Shown piece after piece: positions 8,885 through 16,900 of a DNA stretch of 64,000 nt. The notes under the pieces were generated by a model that was not told the origin of the DNA, made no database searches, and was given only the letters and a program-made list of their open reading frames with translations. Position 1 is the stretch's first letter. Each line of letters begins with the position of its first letter. The translations under genes were made by a program, and so were the position numbers. The DNA comes from Enterobacter quasihormaechei (lineage in GTDB: Bacteria > Pseudomonadota > Gammaproteobacteria > Enterobacterales > Enterobacteriaceae), in the NCBI RefSeq assembly GCF_004331385.1, contig NZ_SJON01000006.1, positions 62,001-126,000 of the forward strand, given 5' to 3'.

Positions 8885-10006
8885 TTATGGCACTTCTTTA
8901 TATTTGCCTTTGTCGTCCCACTGGTAGACCACGTAGTCAGACACCTTGAGGTCACCTTTGCTGTCCCAGGCTTTTTGACCCATGACCGTGTCGACTGGGT
9001 TGGCCTTCAGCCACTCGCTGGCTTTCGCTGAATCCGTGCCTTTTGTGGCCTTGAAAGCCGCCGCGATAGCCTGCACGGAAGCGTAGGCATAGAGGGTGTA
9101 GCCTTCTGGTTCAAATTTACCGGCGCGGAATTTATCAATCACGGCTTTTCCGTCGGGGATCATGCGCGGATCTTTACCGAACGTCATGTAAATACCGTTG
9201 GTGTATTGCGCTCCGCCAGCAGCGGTGACCATCTCTTCATTGACGATACAGTCCCCCGAGAAGAACTTCGCCTGCACGCCCTGCTCACGCATCTGGCGAA
9301 CCAGCGGGCCCGCTTCCGGATGGCAGCCTCCGAAGAACACCACGTCCGGTTTTTGTGCGCCAATCTTGGTCACCAGCGCGTTAAAGTCTTTTTCCCCGCG
9401 CGATAATCCTTCGTACATCACATCCTTAACGCCGCGTTTTGCCAGCGCCGCCTTAGTGGCATCCGCCAGCCCCTGACCGTAAGTGTCCTTATCGTGGATA
9501 ATGACCACCCGTTTGGCCTTCAGCTTATCAAGAATAAAATCGCTGGCGACCTGGCCCTGCTGGTCGTCACGACCGCACATGCGGAACACATCGCTCATGC
9601 CGCGCTCGGTAATCAGCGGGTTCGTTGAGCCGGGAGTGATGGAGAGGATCCCGGCATCGCTATACACCTCGGAGGCGGGCATGGTCGACGAGGAGCAGAA
9701 GTGGCCGACGACCGCTTTCACCTTATCCTGATCGACTAAGCGGTTGGCGACGGCAACGGCCTGTTTGGGCTCGCAGGCGTCATCGCCCTGAACCAGTTTG
9801 ATTTTCTCACCGTTGATCCCGCCTGCGGCGTTAATGTCTTCCGCCGCCTGCGTAGCGCCATGCCAGTATTGATCGCCGTAGGTTGCGTTCGGGCCGGTGA
9901 ACGGCCCGGCCACGCCGATGACGATATCGGCCTGCGCGGAAAAGGCCGTTACCAGACAGCCGGCCAGCACGAGGGAGAGGGGAGTTTTGGTAAATTTCAG
10001 CGACAT
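8885..10006 (-). CDS. Periplasmic branched-chain amino-acid-type substrate-binding protein
   Basis: 373 residues. The signal peptide is residues about 1-26 (MSLKFTKTPLSLVLAGCLV...SAQA, cut before DIVIG). The mature protein is a type I periplasmic-binding fold (Peripla_BP_6) with the family start IGVAGPFTG and the segment VGHFCSSSTMPASEVY near the ligand site. Start MSLKF is preferred because TAAGGA precedes it at good spacing; an ATG six codons upstream has less support. First gene of the operon. It resembles LivJ/LivK but is diverged enough that the ligand (leucine, isoleucine, valine or another amino acid or amide) cannot be assigned. Confidence 0.88.
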   Translation of the reverse strand: MSLKFTKTPLSLVLAGCLVTAFSAQADIVIGVAGPFTGPNATYGDQYWHGATQAAEDINAAGGINGEKIKLVQGDDACEPKQAVAVANRLVDQDKVKAVVGHFCSSSTMPASEVYSDAGILSITPGSTNPLITERGMSDVFRMCGRDDQQGQVASDFILDKLKAKRVVIIHDKDTYGQGLADATKAALAKRGVKDVMYEGLSRGEKDFNALVTKIGAQKPDVVFFGGCHPEAGPLVRQMREQGVQAKFFSGDCIVNEEMVTAAGGAQYTNGIYMTFGKDPRMIPDGKAVIDKFRAGKFEPEGYTLYAYASVQAIAAAFKATKGTDSAKASEWLKANPVDTVMGQKAWDSKGDLKVSDYVVYQWDDKGKYKEVP

Positions 10007-10417
10007 TATTATGTTCCTTAGCAAAGAGGTTTTTGCACCAGGTATAAACCCGAACGCCTGATGGCATTGTTAATCCAAAAACAAGAGCGAGAACAAAATG
10101 CACTTTAGGAGCAATCTTCTGCTTAATACGGCGAGGATCCCACGCACCGTGAAGCGCGCAGAACATTAAGCAAAAAGGTTGCCAGAATGGTTAATCCCTT
10201 GACCGGGGCACAACATGTTGAGTATAGAGTGCCGTTTTACGCCCCTTTGCGGGACAAGATGAATTTTCAGCGGAGATCACATCTCCTTAACAACAAAGCC
10301 CATAAGTTGTGCAACGGTCACGATTTGCACGTTTTTGCAGCAGCAAAGACCTCAACTTCAGATAGGCACGGGCGGCGATATATGTCAGGATCGTTTTTTT
10401 TATCAGGAGTATCAGCA
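10007..10417. other. Divergent intergenic region, liv-type operon and yecA
   Basis: This 411-base region should hold promoters for both neighbours. On the plus strand TTGACC (10199-10204) and TATAGA (10223-10228), 18 bases apart, form a plausible sigma-70 promoter about 190 bases before yecA. The yecA reading frame stays open back to 10187 but this extension is not conserved in E. coli YecA. No convincing liv-side promoter or Lrp site could be assigned by eye. Confidence 0.45.
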
Positions 10418-11086
10418 ATGGCTGAAGGCCCATTAAATGAAAGCGAGATGGCGTGGCTGGAAGAGACGTTAATGTCTTACGGTCACGACGATGCATCCGT
10501 GATTGACGTGTCCGAACTGGACGGCATGCTTACCGCAGTACTTTCCGGTCCCGTTGTGGTGGAGCCCGACACCTGGCTGGTGGCGGTCTGGGGTGGTGAG
10601 AAGTATATTCCGCGCTGGAAAAACGATCGTGAGATGAACCGGTTTATCGATCTTTGCTTTAAGCACATGAACGATATTGCCGAGCGTCTGAGCGAATACC
10701 CGGATCAGTTTGAACCGCTGTTTGGCTATAACGACGTTGACGGCCAGAGCTACACCGTGGTGGAAGAGTGGTGCTATGGCTACATGCGCGGCGTGGCGCT
10801 GACGGACTGGTCATCCCTGCCGGAAGCGCTGGAAGCGGATCTGGCGGTGATTGCCCTGCACGGCACGGAAGAGAACAGCGAGAAGCTGGATGCACTGACC
10901 GAAGAGGAGTATATGGCCAGCATCGAGAGCATTCAGCCTGCGGCGCTGCGTTTGTATAACTATTGGGTCGCTAACCCTCAGCAGCCGGAAGCGAAAAAGC
11001 CAATAATCAACGGGGCGAAAGTGGGGCGTAACGACCCGTGCCCGTGCGGCAGCGGGAAGAAGTTTAAAAGCTGCTGCCTGCACTGA
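10418..11086 (+). CDS. yecA: YecA family protein with C-terminal SEC-C zinc motif
   Basis: 222 residues, UPF0149 family (residues about 5-170) followed by a C-terminal SEC-C motif ([14 protein letters not shown]...CC), a zinc-binding module like the one SecA uses to contact SecB and ribosomes. In E. coli the protein is reported to bind metal and associate with ribosomes (recalled). The ATG at 10418 is chosen because AGGAG lies eight bases upstream and the protein then matches E. coli YecA; the longer frame back to 10187 is rejected. It shares a bidirectional terminator with convergent tyrP. Confidence 0.93.
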   Translation: MAEGPLNESEMAWLEETLMSYGHDDASVIDVSELDGMLTAVLSGPVVVEPDTWLVAVWGGEKYIPRWKNDREMNRFIDLCFKHMNDIAERLSEYPDQFEPLFGYNDVDGQSYTVVEEWCYGYMRGVALTDWSSLPEALEADLAVIALHGTEENSEKLDALTEEEYMASIESIQPAALRLYNYWVANPQQPEAKKPIINGAKVGRNDPCPCGSGKKFKSCCLH

Positions 11087-11089
11087 AAA

Positions 11090-11117
11090 AAGGGGCTATT
11101 CATAGCCCCTTTTTTTA
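11090..11117. terminator. Bidirectional terminator between yecA and tyrP
   Basis: AAAAAAGGGGCTA-TTCA-TAGCCCCTTTTTTT: a 7-8 bp stem flanked by A and T runs, so it can serve both converging genes. Confidence 0.9.
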
Positions 11118-12326
11118 CCCCACTTCCGGCAGCATTCCCGCTGCAATCAGCACCTGCACCAGAATAATCACCACCCCACAACCAAACACCGCGCACAGCA
11201 TTGGCGTACCGCCCGCCACGCGATACCCCTGCTGCGGATGCTGCTGGCGGCTTTTCCACGCCAGCAGGGAAGGCAACAGCAGGGCCAGAACCGATAACGC
11301 CACGCCGGCATACCCCAGCGCCATCACAAACCCGCGCGGATAAAAGAGCGCGAAGGCCAGCGGCGGCAGGAAGGTCATCGCCCCCGTCTGTAAGCGTCCG
11401 GCAACGGTATTGCGACGCTGGAGCAGATCCGCCATATAGTCAAACAGGCCAAGCGCCACGCCGAGGAACGAGGTTGCCAGCGCCAGGTCTGCAAACAGAT
11501 GTACCGCCAGCTCAACGTGTGAAGAGGCCACCACGTTACGCAGGGCAACCAGGAAACCATTCAGACCAGAATGCTCGGCCATCAGGCCAATAAAAGTGGT
11601 GGAATCGATGCTGCCCAGCGTCACCAGCTGCCAGAACAGATAGGCAATCAGCGGAATGGCGCTGCCGATGACAAAGACGCGGCGCAGCTTGCGTGTGTCG
11701 CCGTTCATATAGCTGACGATGCTCGGCACGCTGCCGTGAAAACCGAACGAGGTAAAAATCACCGGGATAGCCGAAAGCGCCAGGCCTTTTTCCAGCGGCA
11801 TCGTCAGCAGATTGATCTTATGAACGTGCGGGGCCAGCAGCACCAGCATCACAACAAGGAAGAGAATTTTGGCGCTGAATAAAAAGCGGTTAAACAGATC
11901 GACCAGCGACGTGCCCGCGCAAACCACGCCGCCACCGATTAGCGCAAAGACAATGGCGCCTGTTTCCGGTGAAACCGACGCCCCGAAGCCGTCATTGATA
12001 CTTGACGCTATCAGTTCCCCGGCGCCGCTGATGTAAGCGGCAGTCAGCGCGTACATCAGGAACATCATGCTAAAACCGGTGATCCACTGCCCGTAGCGTC
12101 CAAGATAGCGTGCCGCGAGGGAGCCTAGGCCGGTATCGGCAGGGACGTGCTGATAAACCTCCAGCAACAGGAGCGCGGTGTAACACATCAGGGCCCACAA
12201 CCCGCCCAGTAACAGTACGGTCACGCCAAATCCGACGCCGGCAGCCGCCAGCGGCATAGCCAACATTCCTGCGCCAATTGTCGTTCCGGCGACGATAAAA
12301 ATACTTCCCAGAGTTCTGTTTTTCAC
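11115..12326 (-). CDS. tyrP: Tyrosine-specific transport protein TyrP
   Basis: 403 residues, proton-coupled tyrosine importer of the aromatic amino-acid permease family (HAAAP) with about 11 membrane segments. The N-terminal sequence KNRTLGS...[11 protein letters not shown] (residues 2-22) is the family signature. The start is GTG at 12326, with AGAGGAAAG directly upstream; this gives the E. coli length. The longer frame up to 12392 is not needed. A TyrR box lies about 90 bases upstream. Confidence 0.95.
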   Translation of the reverse strand: MKNRTLGSIFIVAGTTIGAGMLAMPLAAAGVGFGVTVLLLGGLWALMCYTALLLLEVYQHVPADTGLGSLAARYLGRYGQWITGFSMMFLMYALTAAYISGAGELIASSINDGFGASVSPETGAIVFALIGGGVVCAGTSLVDLFNRFLFSAKILFLVVMLVLLAPHVHKINLLTMPLEKGLALSAIPVIFTSFGFHGSVPSIVSYMNGDTRKLRRVFVIGSAIPLIAYLFWQLVTLGSIDSTTFIGLMAEHSGLNGFLVALRNVVASSHVELAVHLFADLALATSFLGVALGLFDYMADLLQRRNTVAGRLQTGAMTFLPPLAFALFYPRGFVMALGYAGVALSVLALLLPSLLAWKSRQQHPQQGYRVAGGTPMLCAVFGCGVVIILVQVLIAAGMLPEVG

Positions 12327-12417
12327 GCTTTCCTCTACAACCCTTCCATACCGCGACTCATTCTGCGGCGCAGAGTAAGGGAAAAGCCCCATCTCGTCAA
12401 ATCACCGTTACATAGGG

Positions 12418-12435
12418 TGTAATGATTAATTTACA
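12418..12435. promoter_or_regulatory. TyrR box upstream of tyrP
   Basis: TGTAAT-GATTAA-TTTACA matches the TyrR consensus TGTAAA-N6-TTTACA with one mismatch. A second, weaker half (GTTACAT) lies directly on the tyrP side. E. coli tyrP is controlled by a strong and a weak TyrR box, repressed with tyrosine and activated with phenylalanine, so the same control is likely. Confidence 0.75.
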
Positions 12436-12517
12436 AAAAGAAAAGGGGAACCTGCGCCAGCGCAAAGCGTGTCGTGGAGGGAGCGGTTAGTCTGCTTTTT
12501 ATTTGCGAGAGGTAACC

Positions 12518-12754
12518 ATGTCAATTCACGGTCACGACGTGCTTAATATGATGATTGAGTCAGGTGAGCGCTATACGGAGCAGAGTCTGGTTGAGGCAAT
12601 TCATGCCCGCTTTGGCGAAGCGGCGCGATTCCATACCTGTTCGGCTTCGGAGATGTCCGCCGAAGAGCTGGTGGCATTTCTGGCGGCGCGCGGAAAATTC
12701 ATTCCGGCAGAAGAGGGCTTTTCTACGCACGAAAGTAAAATTTGCCGTCATTAA
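12518..12754 (+). CDS. yecH: YecH family small protein
   Basis: 78 residues, DUF2492 family, proposed to be metal-binding because of conserved His and Cys (HGHDVL at the start, FHTCSA in the middle, KICRH at the end). The ATG at 12518 follows GAGAGG by five bases and matches E. coli YecH. It is divergent from tyrP and convergent with ftnA, as in E. coli. Function is unknown; proximity to ferritin makes a metal link plausible but unproven. Confidence 0.92.
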   Translation: MSIHGHDVLNMMIESGERYTEQSLVEAIHARFGEAARFHTCSASEMSAEELVAFLAARGKFIPAEEGFSTHESKICRH

Positions 12755-12756
12755 AA

Positions 12757-12787
12757 TAAAACGGTGCTGAAAAGTCAGCACCGTTTT
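12757..12787. terminator. Bidirectional terminator between yecH and ftnA
   Basis: AAAACGGTGCTGA-AAAG-TCAGCACCGTTTT: a perfect stem with A and T tails, serving both converging genes. Confidence 0.9.
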
Positions 12788-12791
12788 GATA

Positions 12792-13289
12792 TTAATTCTG
12801 AGTATCGAGAGTCGACAGCTCTTTATCGATGAAGTACAGGCCTTCCCCGGATTTCCCCGCCAGCGATAATTTATCCAGTACGGATTTAAACAGCTTCTCT
12901 TCTTCGTGCTGTTCAGCCACATACCACTGAAGGAAATTAAAGGTTGGATAATCCTGGCTGGTCATAGCGGCATGAGCCAGTTCATTTATTTTCTGGGTGA
13001 TCAGCTGTTCATGCTCGTACGTGGCGCGGAACAATTCATCCAGAGAGCCGTACTCGGCGAAAGGCGACGCCACGTTATCGATGCGCGGCAGGCTGCCGGT
13101 ATCCGTCAGATAATCAAACAGACGCTGCATGTGCGTCATCTCTTCCTGAGCATGACGACGCAGGAAGGCGGCGGCCCCTTCAAAGCTGTGATAGCTGCAC
13201 CAGGCGCTCATCTGCTGATAAAGCAGGGAAGAAAAAAGCTCAAGATTCATTTGCGCATTGAGCTTGTCGATCATTTCAGTTTTTAGCAT
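12792..13289 (-). CDS. ftnA: Ferritin FtnA (iron storage)
   Basis: 165 residues, non-haem 24-mer ferritin that oxidises Fe(II) and stores the mineral core. Ferroxidase-centre residues are present: Glu17, Glu50 and His53 ([12 protein letters not shown]), plus the downstream glutamates in the second helix pair ([19 protein letters not shown]). Nearly identical to E. coli FtnA. About 150 AT-rich bases precede it; in E. coli ftnA is positively influenced by Fur relieving H-NS silencing, which fits an AT-rich promoter, but no Fur box was assigned. Confidence 0.96.
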   Translation of the reverse strand: MLKTEMIDKLNAQMNLELFSSLLYQQMSAWCSYHSFEGAAAFLRRHAQEEMTHMQRLFDYLTDTGSLPRIDNVASPFAEYGSLDELFRATYEHEQLITQKINELAHAAMTSQDYPTFNFLQWYVAEQHEEEKLFKSVLDKLSLAGKSGEGLYFIDKELSTLDTQN

Positions 13290-13463
13290 GGTGCAGCTCC
13301 GGTTTATTATTTCTGGTTCACGATGAGCGACACTATAATTTGTTATTTAATTATTTGCAAAAAGTAAAATAAATATCTCTTTATTAAAAATACGAATGGG
13401 AATAAAACGCATTGCCGCTATTTATTTTTATTAATGCGAATTGTTTTTGTTCTTATTAAATAA

Positions 13464-13484
13464 ACTGCCAGCGTGACTGGCAGT
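13464..13484 (-). terminator. Probable terminator of yecR
   Basis: On the minus strand ACTGCCAG-TCACG-CTGGCAGT is followed by TTATTTAATAAG. The stem is perfect but the T-tract is interrupted. Confidence 0.55.
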
Positions 13485-13489
13485 ACCGG

Positions 13490-13828
13490 TTAATACCACG
13501 GATTCTGGCTGCCGGCGGTTACGGCGTAACCCTGACATTTATACTGAATGGTCACGCTTTCATTCAGACACAGCGAGCCGCTGATGAGCGTACAGGTTTT
13601 AATGGGCTGTCCGTAGGCTGACGCGGTGGCATAGCCCATGTTTTGACAGGCTTTTGTTGCCGTACCGTTATTGACATAGTCGTCAGACCAGGCATTTTGC
13701 AGCATGGCCTGGCCATAGTCGAGGCGCACAATCCCGTTAGGGGCATCGGTGCTGCTTACTTGTGCCTCACGGTTGATGCTGCACCCAGCGAGCAGCAGGA
13801 TCGTTCCGGCGATGATTACACTTTTCAT
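13490..13828 (-). CDS. yecR: YecR-like lipoprotein
   Basis: 112 residues with a lipoprotein signal peptide: MKSVIIAGTILLLAGC, with the lipobox LAGC giving lipidation at Cys16. The mature part is small and has four further Cys (KACQNMGYA, KTCTLI, LCLN, YKCQG), suggesting two disulfides in the periplasm. The E. coli homologue belongs to the FlhDC regulon (recalled), which would link it to the motility genes further along, but its function is unknown. Confidence 0.88.
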   Translation of the reverse strand: MKSVIIAGTILLLAGCSINREAQVSSTDAPNGIVRLDYGQAMLQNAWSDDYVNNGTATKACQNMGYATASAYGQPIKTCTLISGSLCLNESVTIQYKCQGYAVTAGSQNPWY

Positions 13829-13980
13829 GGTTCACTCTGCGTGTCGGGAAATATGCCATTGTAACCAACGCGATGGGGCGCAATGGCTGGAATAGCCGGA
13901 GGATCTGACCCTTCACCGTGCAACGAGCCGGTCCCGCCTGCGAAATTGTGAGCGCATCTTTGTTTTTTAAAACAAGTTTT

Positions 13981-13997
13981 CACTTAATTTGAAAGTG
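13981..13997. promoter_or_regulatory. Palindromic possible operator before the RpiB-like gene
   Basis: CACTT-AATTTGA-AAGTG, an inverted repeat in an AT-rich stretch about 80 bases before the start codon. No regulator can be named. Confidence 0.3.
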
Positions 13998-14073
13998 CGT
14001 TTGTTTGATAGTAAGGTTAAGTGGAAAAGGTATCCACAGCGGGATCGCCCGCCATGCATTCAGGAGAGACGAG

Positions 14074-14712
14074 ATGAAAATTGCACTGATGATGGAAAAC
14101 AGCCAGGCCGCTAAAAATCCCATCATCCTTAATGAGCTGAAAGCCGTTGCTGATGAAAAAGGTTTCCCGGTCTATAACGTCGGTATGAGTGATGAGAACG
14201 ATCATCATCTCACCTATATTCACCTGGGCATCATGGCGAGCATTCTGCTGAACGCGAAAGCCGTCGATTTTGTTGTTACCGGCTGCGGTACCGGGCAGGG
14301 CGCATTGATGTCCCTGAACATTCATCCGGGCGTCATTTGCGGCTACTGCATCGATCCTGCGGATGCTTTCCTGTTTGCACAAATCAACAACGGTAACGCG
14401 CTTTCTCTGCCATTTGCGAAGGGCTTTGGCTGGGGAGCAGAACTGAATGTCCGCTTTATCTTTGAGAAAGCCTTTACCGGACGCAATGGCGAAGGCTACC
14501 CGCCAGAGCGTAAAGAGCCGCAGGTGCGGAACGCGGGGATCCTCAATCAGGTGAAAGCCGCCGTGGTGAAAGAAAACTATCTGGATACCCTGCGTGCAAT
14601 CGATCCTGAGCTGGTTAAAACCGCCGTCTCGGGCCAGCGCTTCCAGCAGTGCTTCTTCGAAAACTGCCAGGACAAAGAGATCGAAGCCTTTGTGCGCGGT
14701 ATTGTTGGCTAA
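14074..14712 (+). CDS. RpiB/LacA/LacB-family sugar-phosphate isomerase
   Basis: 212 residues. Residues about 1-145 match the RpiB/LacAB fold, with the catalytic cysteine in VVTGCGTGQGALM (Cys71) and the following NNGNALSLPF stretch. True RpiB is about 149 residues, so this protein has an extra tail of roughly 65 residues. The ATG at 14074 has AGGAGAGAC upstream. It probably interconverts an aldose and a ketose phosphate, but the substrate cannot be read from sequence. It stands alone, with a GC-rich hairpin after it, and the next gene is on the opposite strand. Confidence 0.82.
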   Translation: MKIALMMENSQAAKNPIILNELKAVADEKGFPVYNVGMSDENDHHLTYIHLGIMASILLNAKAVDFVVTGCGTGQGALMSLNIHPGVICGYCIDPADAFLFAQINNGNALSLPFAKGFGWGAELNVRFIFEKAFTGRNGEGYPPERKEPQVRNAGILNQVKAAVVKENYLDTLRAIDPELVKTAVSGQRFQQCFFENCQDKEIEAFVRGIVG

Positions 14713-14720
14713 TTCCGTTG

Positions 14721-14748
14721 TGCCGGGCGGCGCGTTGCCCGCCCGGCA
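14721..14748. terminator. GC-rich hairpin after the RpiB-like gene
   Basis: TGCCGGGCGG pairs with CCGCCCGGCA across an 8-base loop. It has no T-run, so it may be a REP-like palindrome rather than a classical terminator; it separates two converging genes. Confidence 0.45.
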
Positions 14749-14755
14749 AGAAGCC

Positions 14756-16164
14756 TTACTTTTTCGATGAGACCGCGCTGCCTGCATCTTTGGTCAGGCG
14801 CAGTGTGTCAAACATTCCTACCAGGCAGATTAGCGCGATCGCCACAAATGCCAGCCGGAAGCTCATTCCCGGCATGGCGGTAAGCCCCATCGCCTCGCTG
14901 ACTGTTTCCCCGATACGACCCCGAGTGAGATCCCAAGCCCCACGGCAAGCTGCGTTGCGGTTGAAAATAACGTATTGGCGTAGCTCATCTGCGCCGTGGG
15001 CACATCCGCAAAGGCCAGCGTACTGACCGCCGTAAACTGAATCGAGCGGAAAACGCCGCCCAGATAGAGGATCAGCATCACGAGCCACACCGGGGTCTGC
15101 GGAGTGAGAAACGCGCAGGCCAGCAATGCCATCACATTCAGCGCACCGTTAATCAGTAACAGCCGCTTAAACCCCAGGCCGCGGATCAGGGGCGTCGTCG
15201 CCGGTTTAATGGTGAGATTGCCAACGAAAACGGCCAGCACCAGCAGGCCCGAATGGAACGCATCCATGCCAAAGCCGACCTGAAACATCAGCGGTAGCAG
15301 GAACGGGACCGCGCTGATGGAGGCGCGAAACAGCGATCCGCCGTACAGGGTGACGCGAAACGTTGGCACCTGCATCGCATCGAGACCGATCATCGGCCAG
15401 GCTGCCCGTTTAAAATGACGCAGCGCCAGGCCCAACGCGACGAAACCGACGATGAATAGCGTGGCCGTTAATCCTGCCCGAAGAGGCTGTCTTCCCATCA
15501 ACTCCATCGCGTACACCAGGCTTACCATGGCAAGGGTGGTGACAACAAAACCCGGCAAATCAAATGGCCGTCGCGTATCTTCATGCAGGTCAGGAATGAT
15601 GCGCAGCGCCAGCAAAATGGCGATGAACCCCAGCGGCACGTTAATAAAGAAGATCCAGCGCCAGTCGGCATAGCTTGTGATGAACCCGCCCAGCGGCGGG
15701 CCGATGATTGGCGCAACCAGCGCAGGCCAGGTCAGGGTGGCAATTGCCGTGATGAGCTGGTGTTTTGGCGTTGTGCGTAACACGGCCAGGCGGCCAACGG
15801 GCACCATCAGCGCGCCGCCTATGCCCTGGAGCACGCGCATCGCCACGAACTGCTCAAGCGTGATGGACAGGCCGCAAAATACCGAGGCCAGCGTGAAGAT
15901 TGCCAGCGCGAGGGCGAACACTTTGCGTGCGCCGAAGCGGTCGGCAATCCAGCCGCTGGCGGGGATCAGCACGGCCAGGGTAATCAGATAGGCGCTGATA
16001 CCGATATTCAGATCCACGGCCTGTACGCCAAAGCTCTTTGCCATATCCGGCAGCGCGGTGGCAATCACCGTCCCGTCCAGAAACTCCATAAAGAAAGCAC
16101 CGGCCACCAGCAGCGCCGCAGGCGAGAGTCCACGGCCCTCTTTGCCGGTTAGGTTTTCACTCAT
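14756..16164 (-). pseudogene. MFS (DHA2-type, MdtD-like) exporter, frameshifted near the C-terminus
   Basis: Drug:H+ antiporter-2-type major facilitator. The first frame starts at 16164 and shows the family motifs EFLDGTVIATALPDMA (residues about 28-43), SGWIADRFGARKVF (about 70-83) and GGALMVPVGRLAVLR (about 115-129). It stays in frame until about 14920, then reads nonsense and stops at 14863. The correct C-terminus (MGLTAMPGMSFRLAFVAIAL...) continues in the -1 frame to 14756. The shift lies at or just after a run of four G (minus strand, 14919-14922); one extra base restores a protein of about 469 residues. It is either a real mutation affecting the last membrane segments or a sequencing error. 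Substrate unknown. Confidence 0.8.
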
Positions 16165-16280
16165 TCTCTTCCTGCCCGTTCAAAAAATCTTATAAAAATT
16201 TACTGGAATTTATAAGTCTGTAAGATGCGGATTTATCTTGGCTTTTTTTAACAAACCAGCAGCACTGTGGGGTTTGTAAC

Positions 16281-16296
16281 CGTGATGCAGGTCACA
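16281..16296. promoter_or_regulatory. CRP-like site 1 upstream of azuC
   Basis: CGTGA-TGCAGG-TCACA, nine of ten consensus half-site bases. It lies just upstream of the proposed -35 of azuC. Confidence 0.6.
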
Positions 16297-16302
16297 AAAC
16301 GG

Positions 16303-16330
16303 TTGATTTTTGTGATGATGGTCATATTAT
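16303..16330 (+). promoter_or_regulatory. Probable azuC promoter overlapped by CRP-like site 2
   Basis: TTGATT (16303-16308) and TATTAT (16325-16330), 16 bases apart. The spacer holds a second CRP-like palindrome, TGTGA-TGATGG-TCATA at 16311-16326, which would sit under RNA polymerase and so predicts repression by cAMP-CRP. Confidence 0.55.
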
Positions 16331-16378
16331 AAGCGTATTGACAATAACACCTGCATAACACGTTACTGGAGCAACATA

Positions 16379-16462
16379 ATGAAACTGCGCAAAATCCTGA
16401 AAAGCATGTGGGCGAACTACTGCACGACGTTCAAAGACGTCCCACCGGGTGCGATGTTCTGA
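16379..16462 (+). CDS. azuC: Small protein AzuC (27 aa), dual-function RNA AzuCR
   Basis: A 27-codon frame beginning [15 protein letters not shown] and ending KDVPPGAMF, followed after six bases by a strong terminator. It matches the E. coli 28-residue protein AzuC in its basic N-terminus and DVPPG tail. CTGGAGC lies upstream as ribosome-binding site. In E. coli the same transcript (formerly IsrB) is described as both an mRNA for a membrane-associated peptide and a base-pairing small RNA affecting carbon metabolism (recalled). Its place before yecJ agrees with E. coli. The two CRP-like sites upstream support carbon-source control. The cysteine and aromatic residues in the middle differ from E. 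coli. Confidence 0.88.
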   Translation: MKLRKILKSMWANYCTTFKDVPPGAMF

Positions 16463-16463
16463 T

Positions 16464-16491
16464 AAAAAAACCTGCTTCGGCAGGTTTTTTT
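16464..16491 (+). terminator. Rho-independent terminator of azuC
   Basis: AAAAAAACCTGC-TTCG-GCAGGTTTTTTT: tetraloop stem and seven T, starting just after the azuC stop. The compact layout fits a small-RNA transcript of about 150 bases. Confidence 0.92.
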
Positions 16492-16568
16492 ATGTCTGCG
16501 AACGACGAGAGGGAGATGGAAGGGCGTCTGTTTTGCTACTATGGCGGCCTTTCAATAAGGAGAAACCC

Positions 16569-16820
16569 ATGTCACAAAACCTGAGCGCCGATCAGGAACT
16601 GGTATCTGACGTCGTCGCCTGCCAGCTGGTTATCAAACAAATCCTTGATGTGATTGACGTTATCGCGCCGGTAGAAGTGCGCGAAAAGATGTCGACCCAA
16701 CTGAAAAACATCGATTTCACCAACCATCCTGCCGCGGCGGATCCGGTTACGCTCCGCGCGATCCAGAAAGCGATCGCGCTGATTGAACTCCGCTTCACGC
16801 CGCAGGGTGAGTCACACTAA
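16569..16820 (+). CDS. yecJ: YecJ family protein (DUF2766)
   Basis: 83 residues, almost identical to E. coli YecJ, cytoplasmic and helical, function unknown. The ATG at 16569 has AAGGAGA upstream; the longer frame from 16449 runs back through the azuC terminator and is rejected. Its conservation next to azuC is the main contextual fact. Confidence 0.9.
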   Translation: MSQNLSADQELVSDVVACQLVIKQILDVIDVIAPVEVREKMSTQLKNIDFTNHPAAADPVTLRAIQKAIALIELRFTPQGESH

Positions 16821-16900
16821 AATAAACCGATGTTTTAAAATTAGAAACTGTTTTCTGATTTTACGTTGAAGGGCGACAGCGTCTGTCGCCCTCAGTAGGG

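Noticed and set aside
14756..15088. Separate 110-codon gene at the end of the MFS region
   Set aside because: Only its second half looks like a membrane protein, and this is the displaced C-terminus of the frameshifted transporter.
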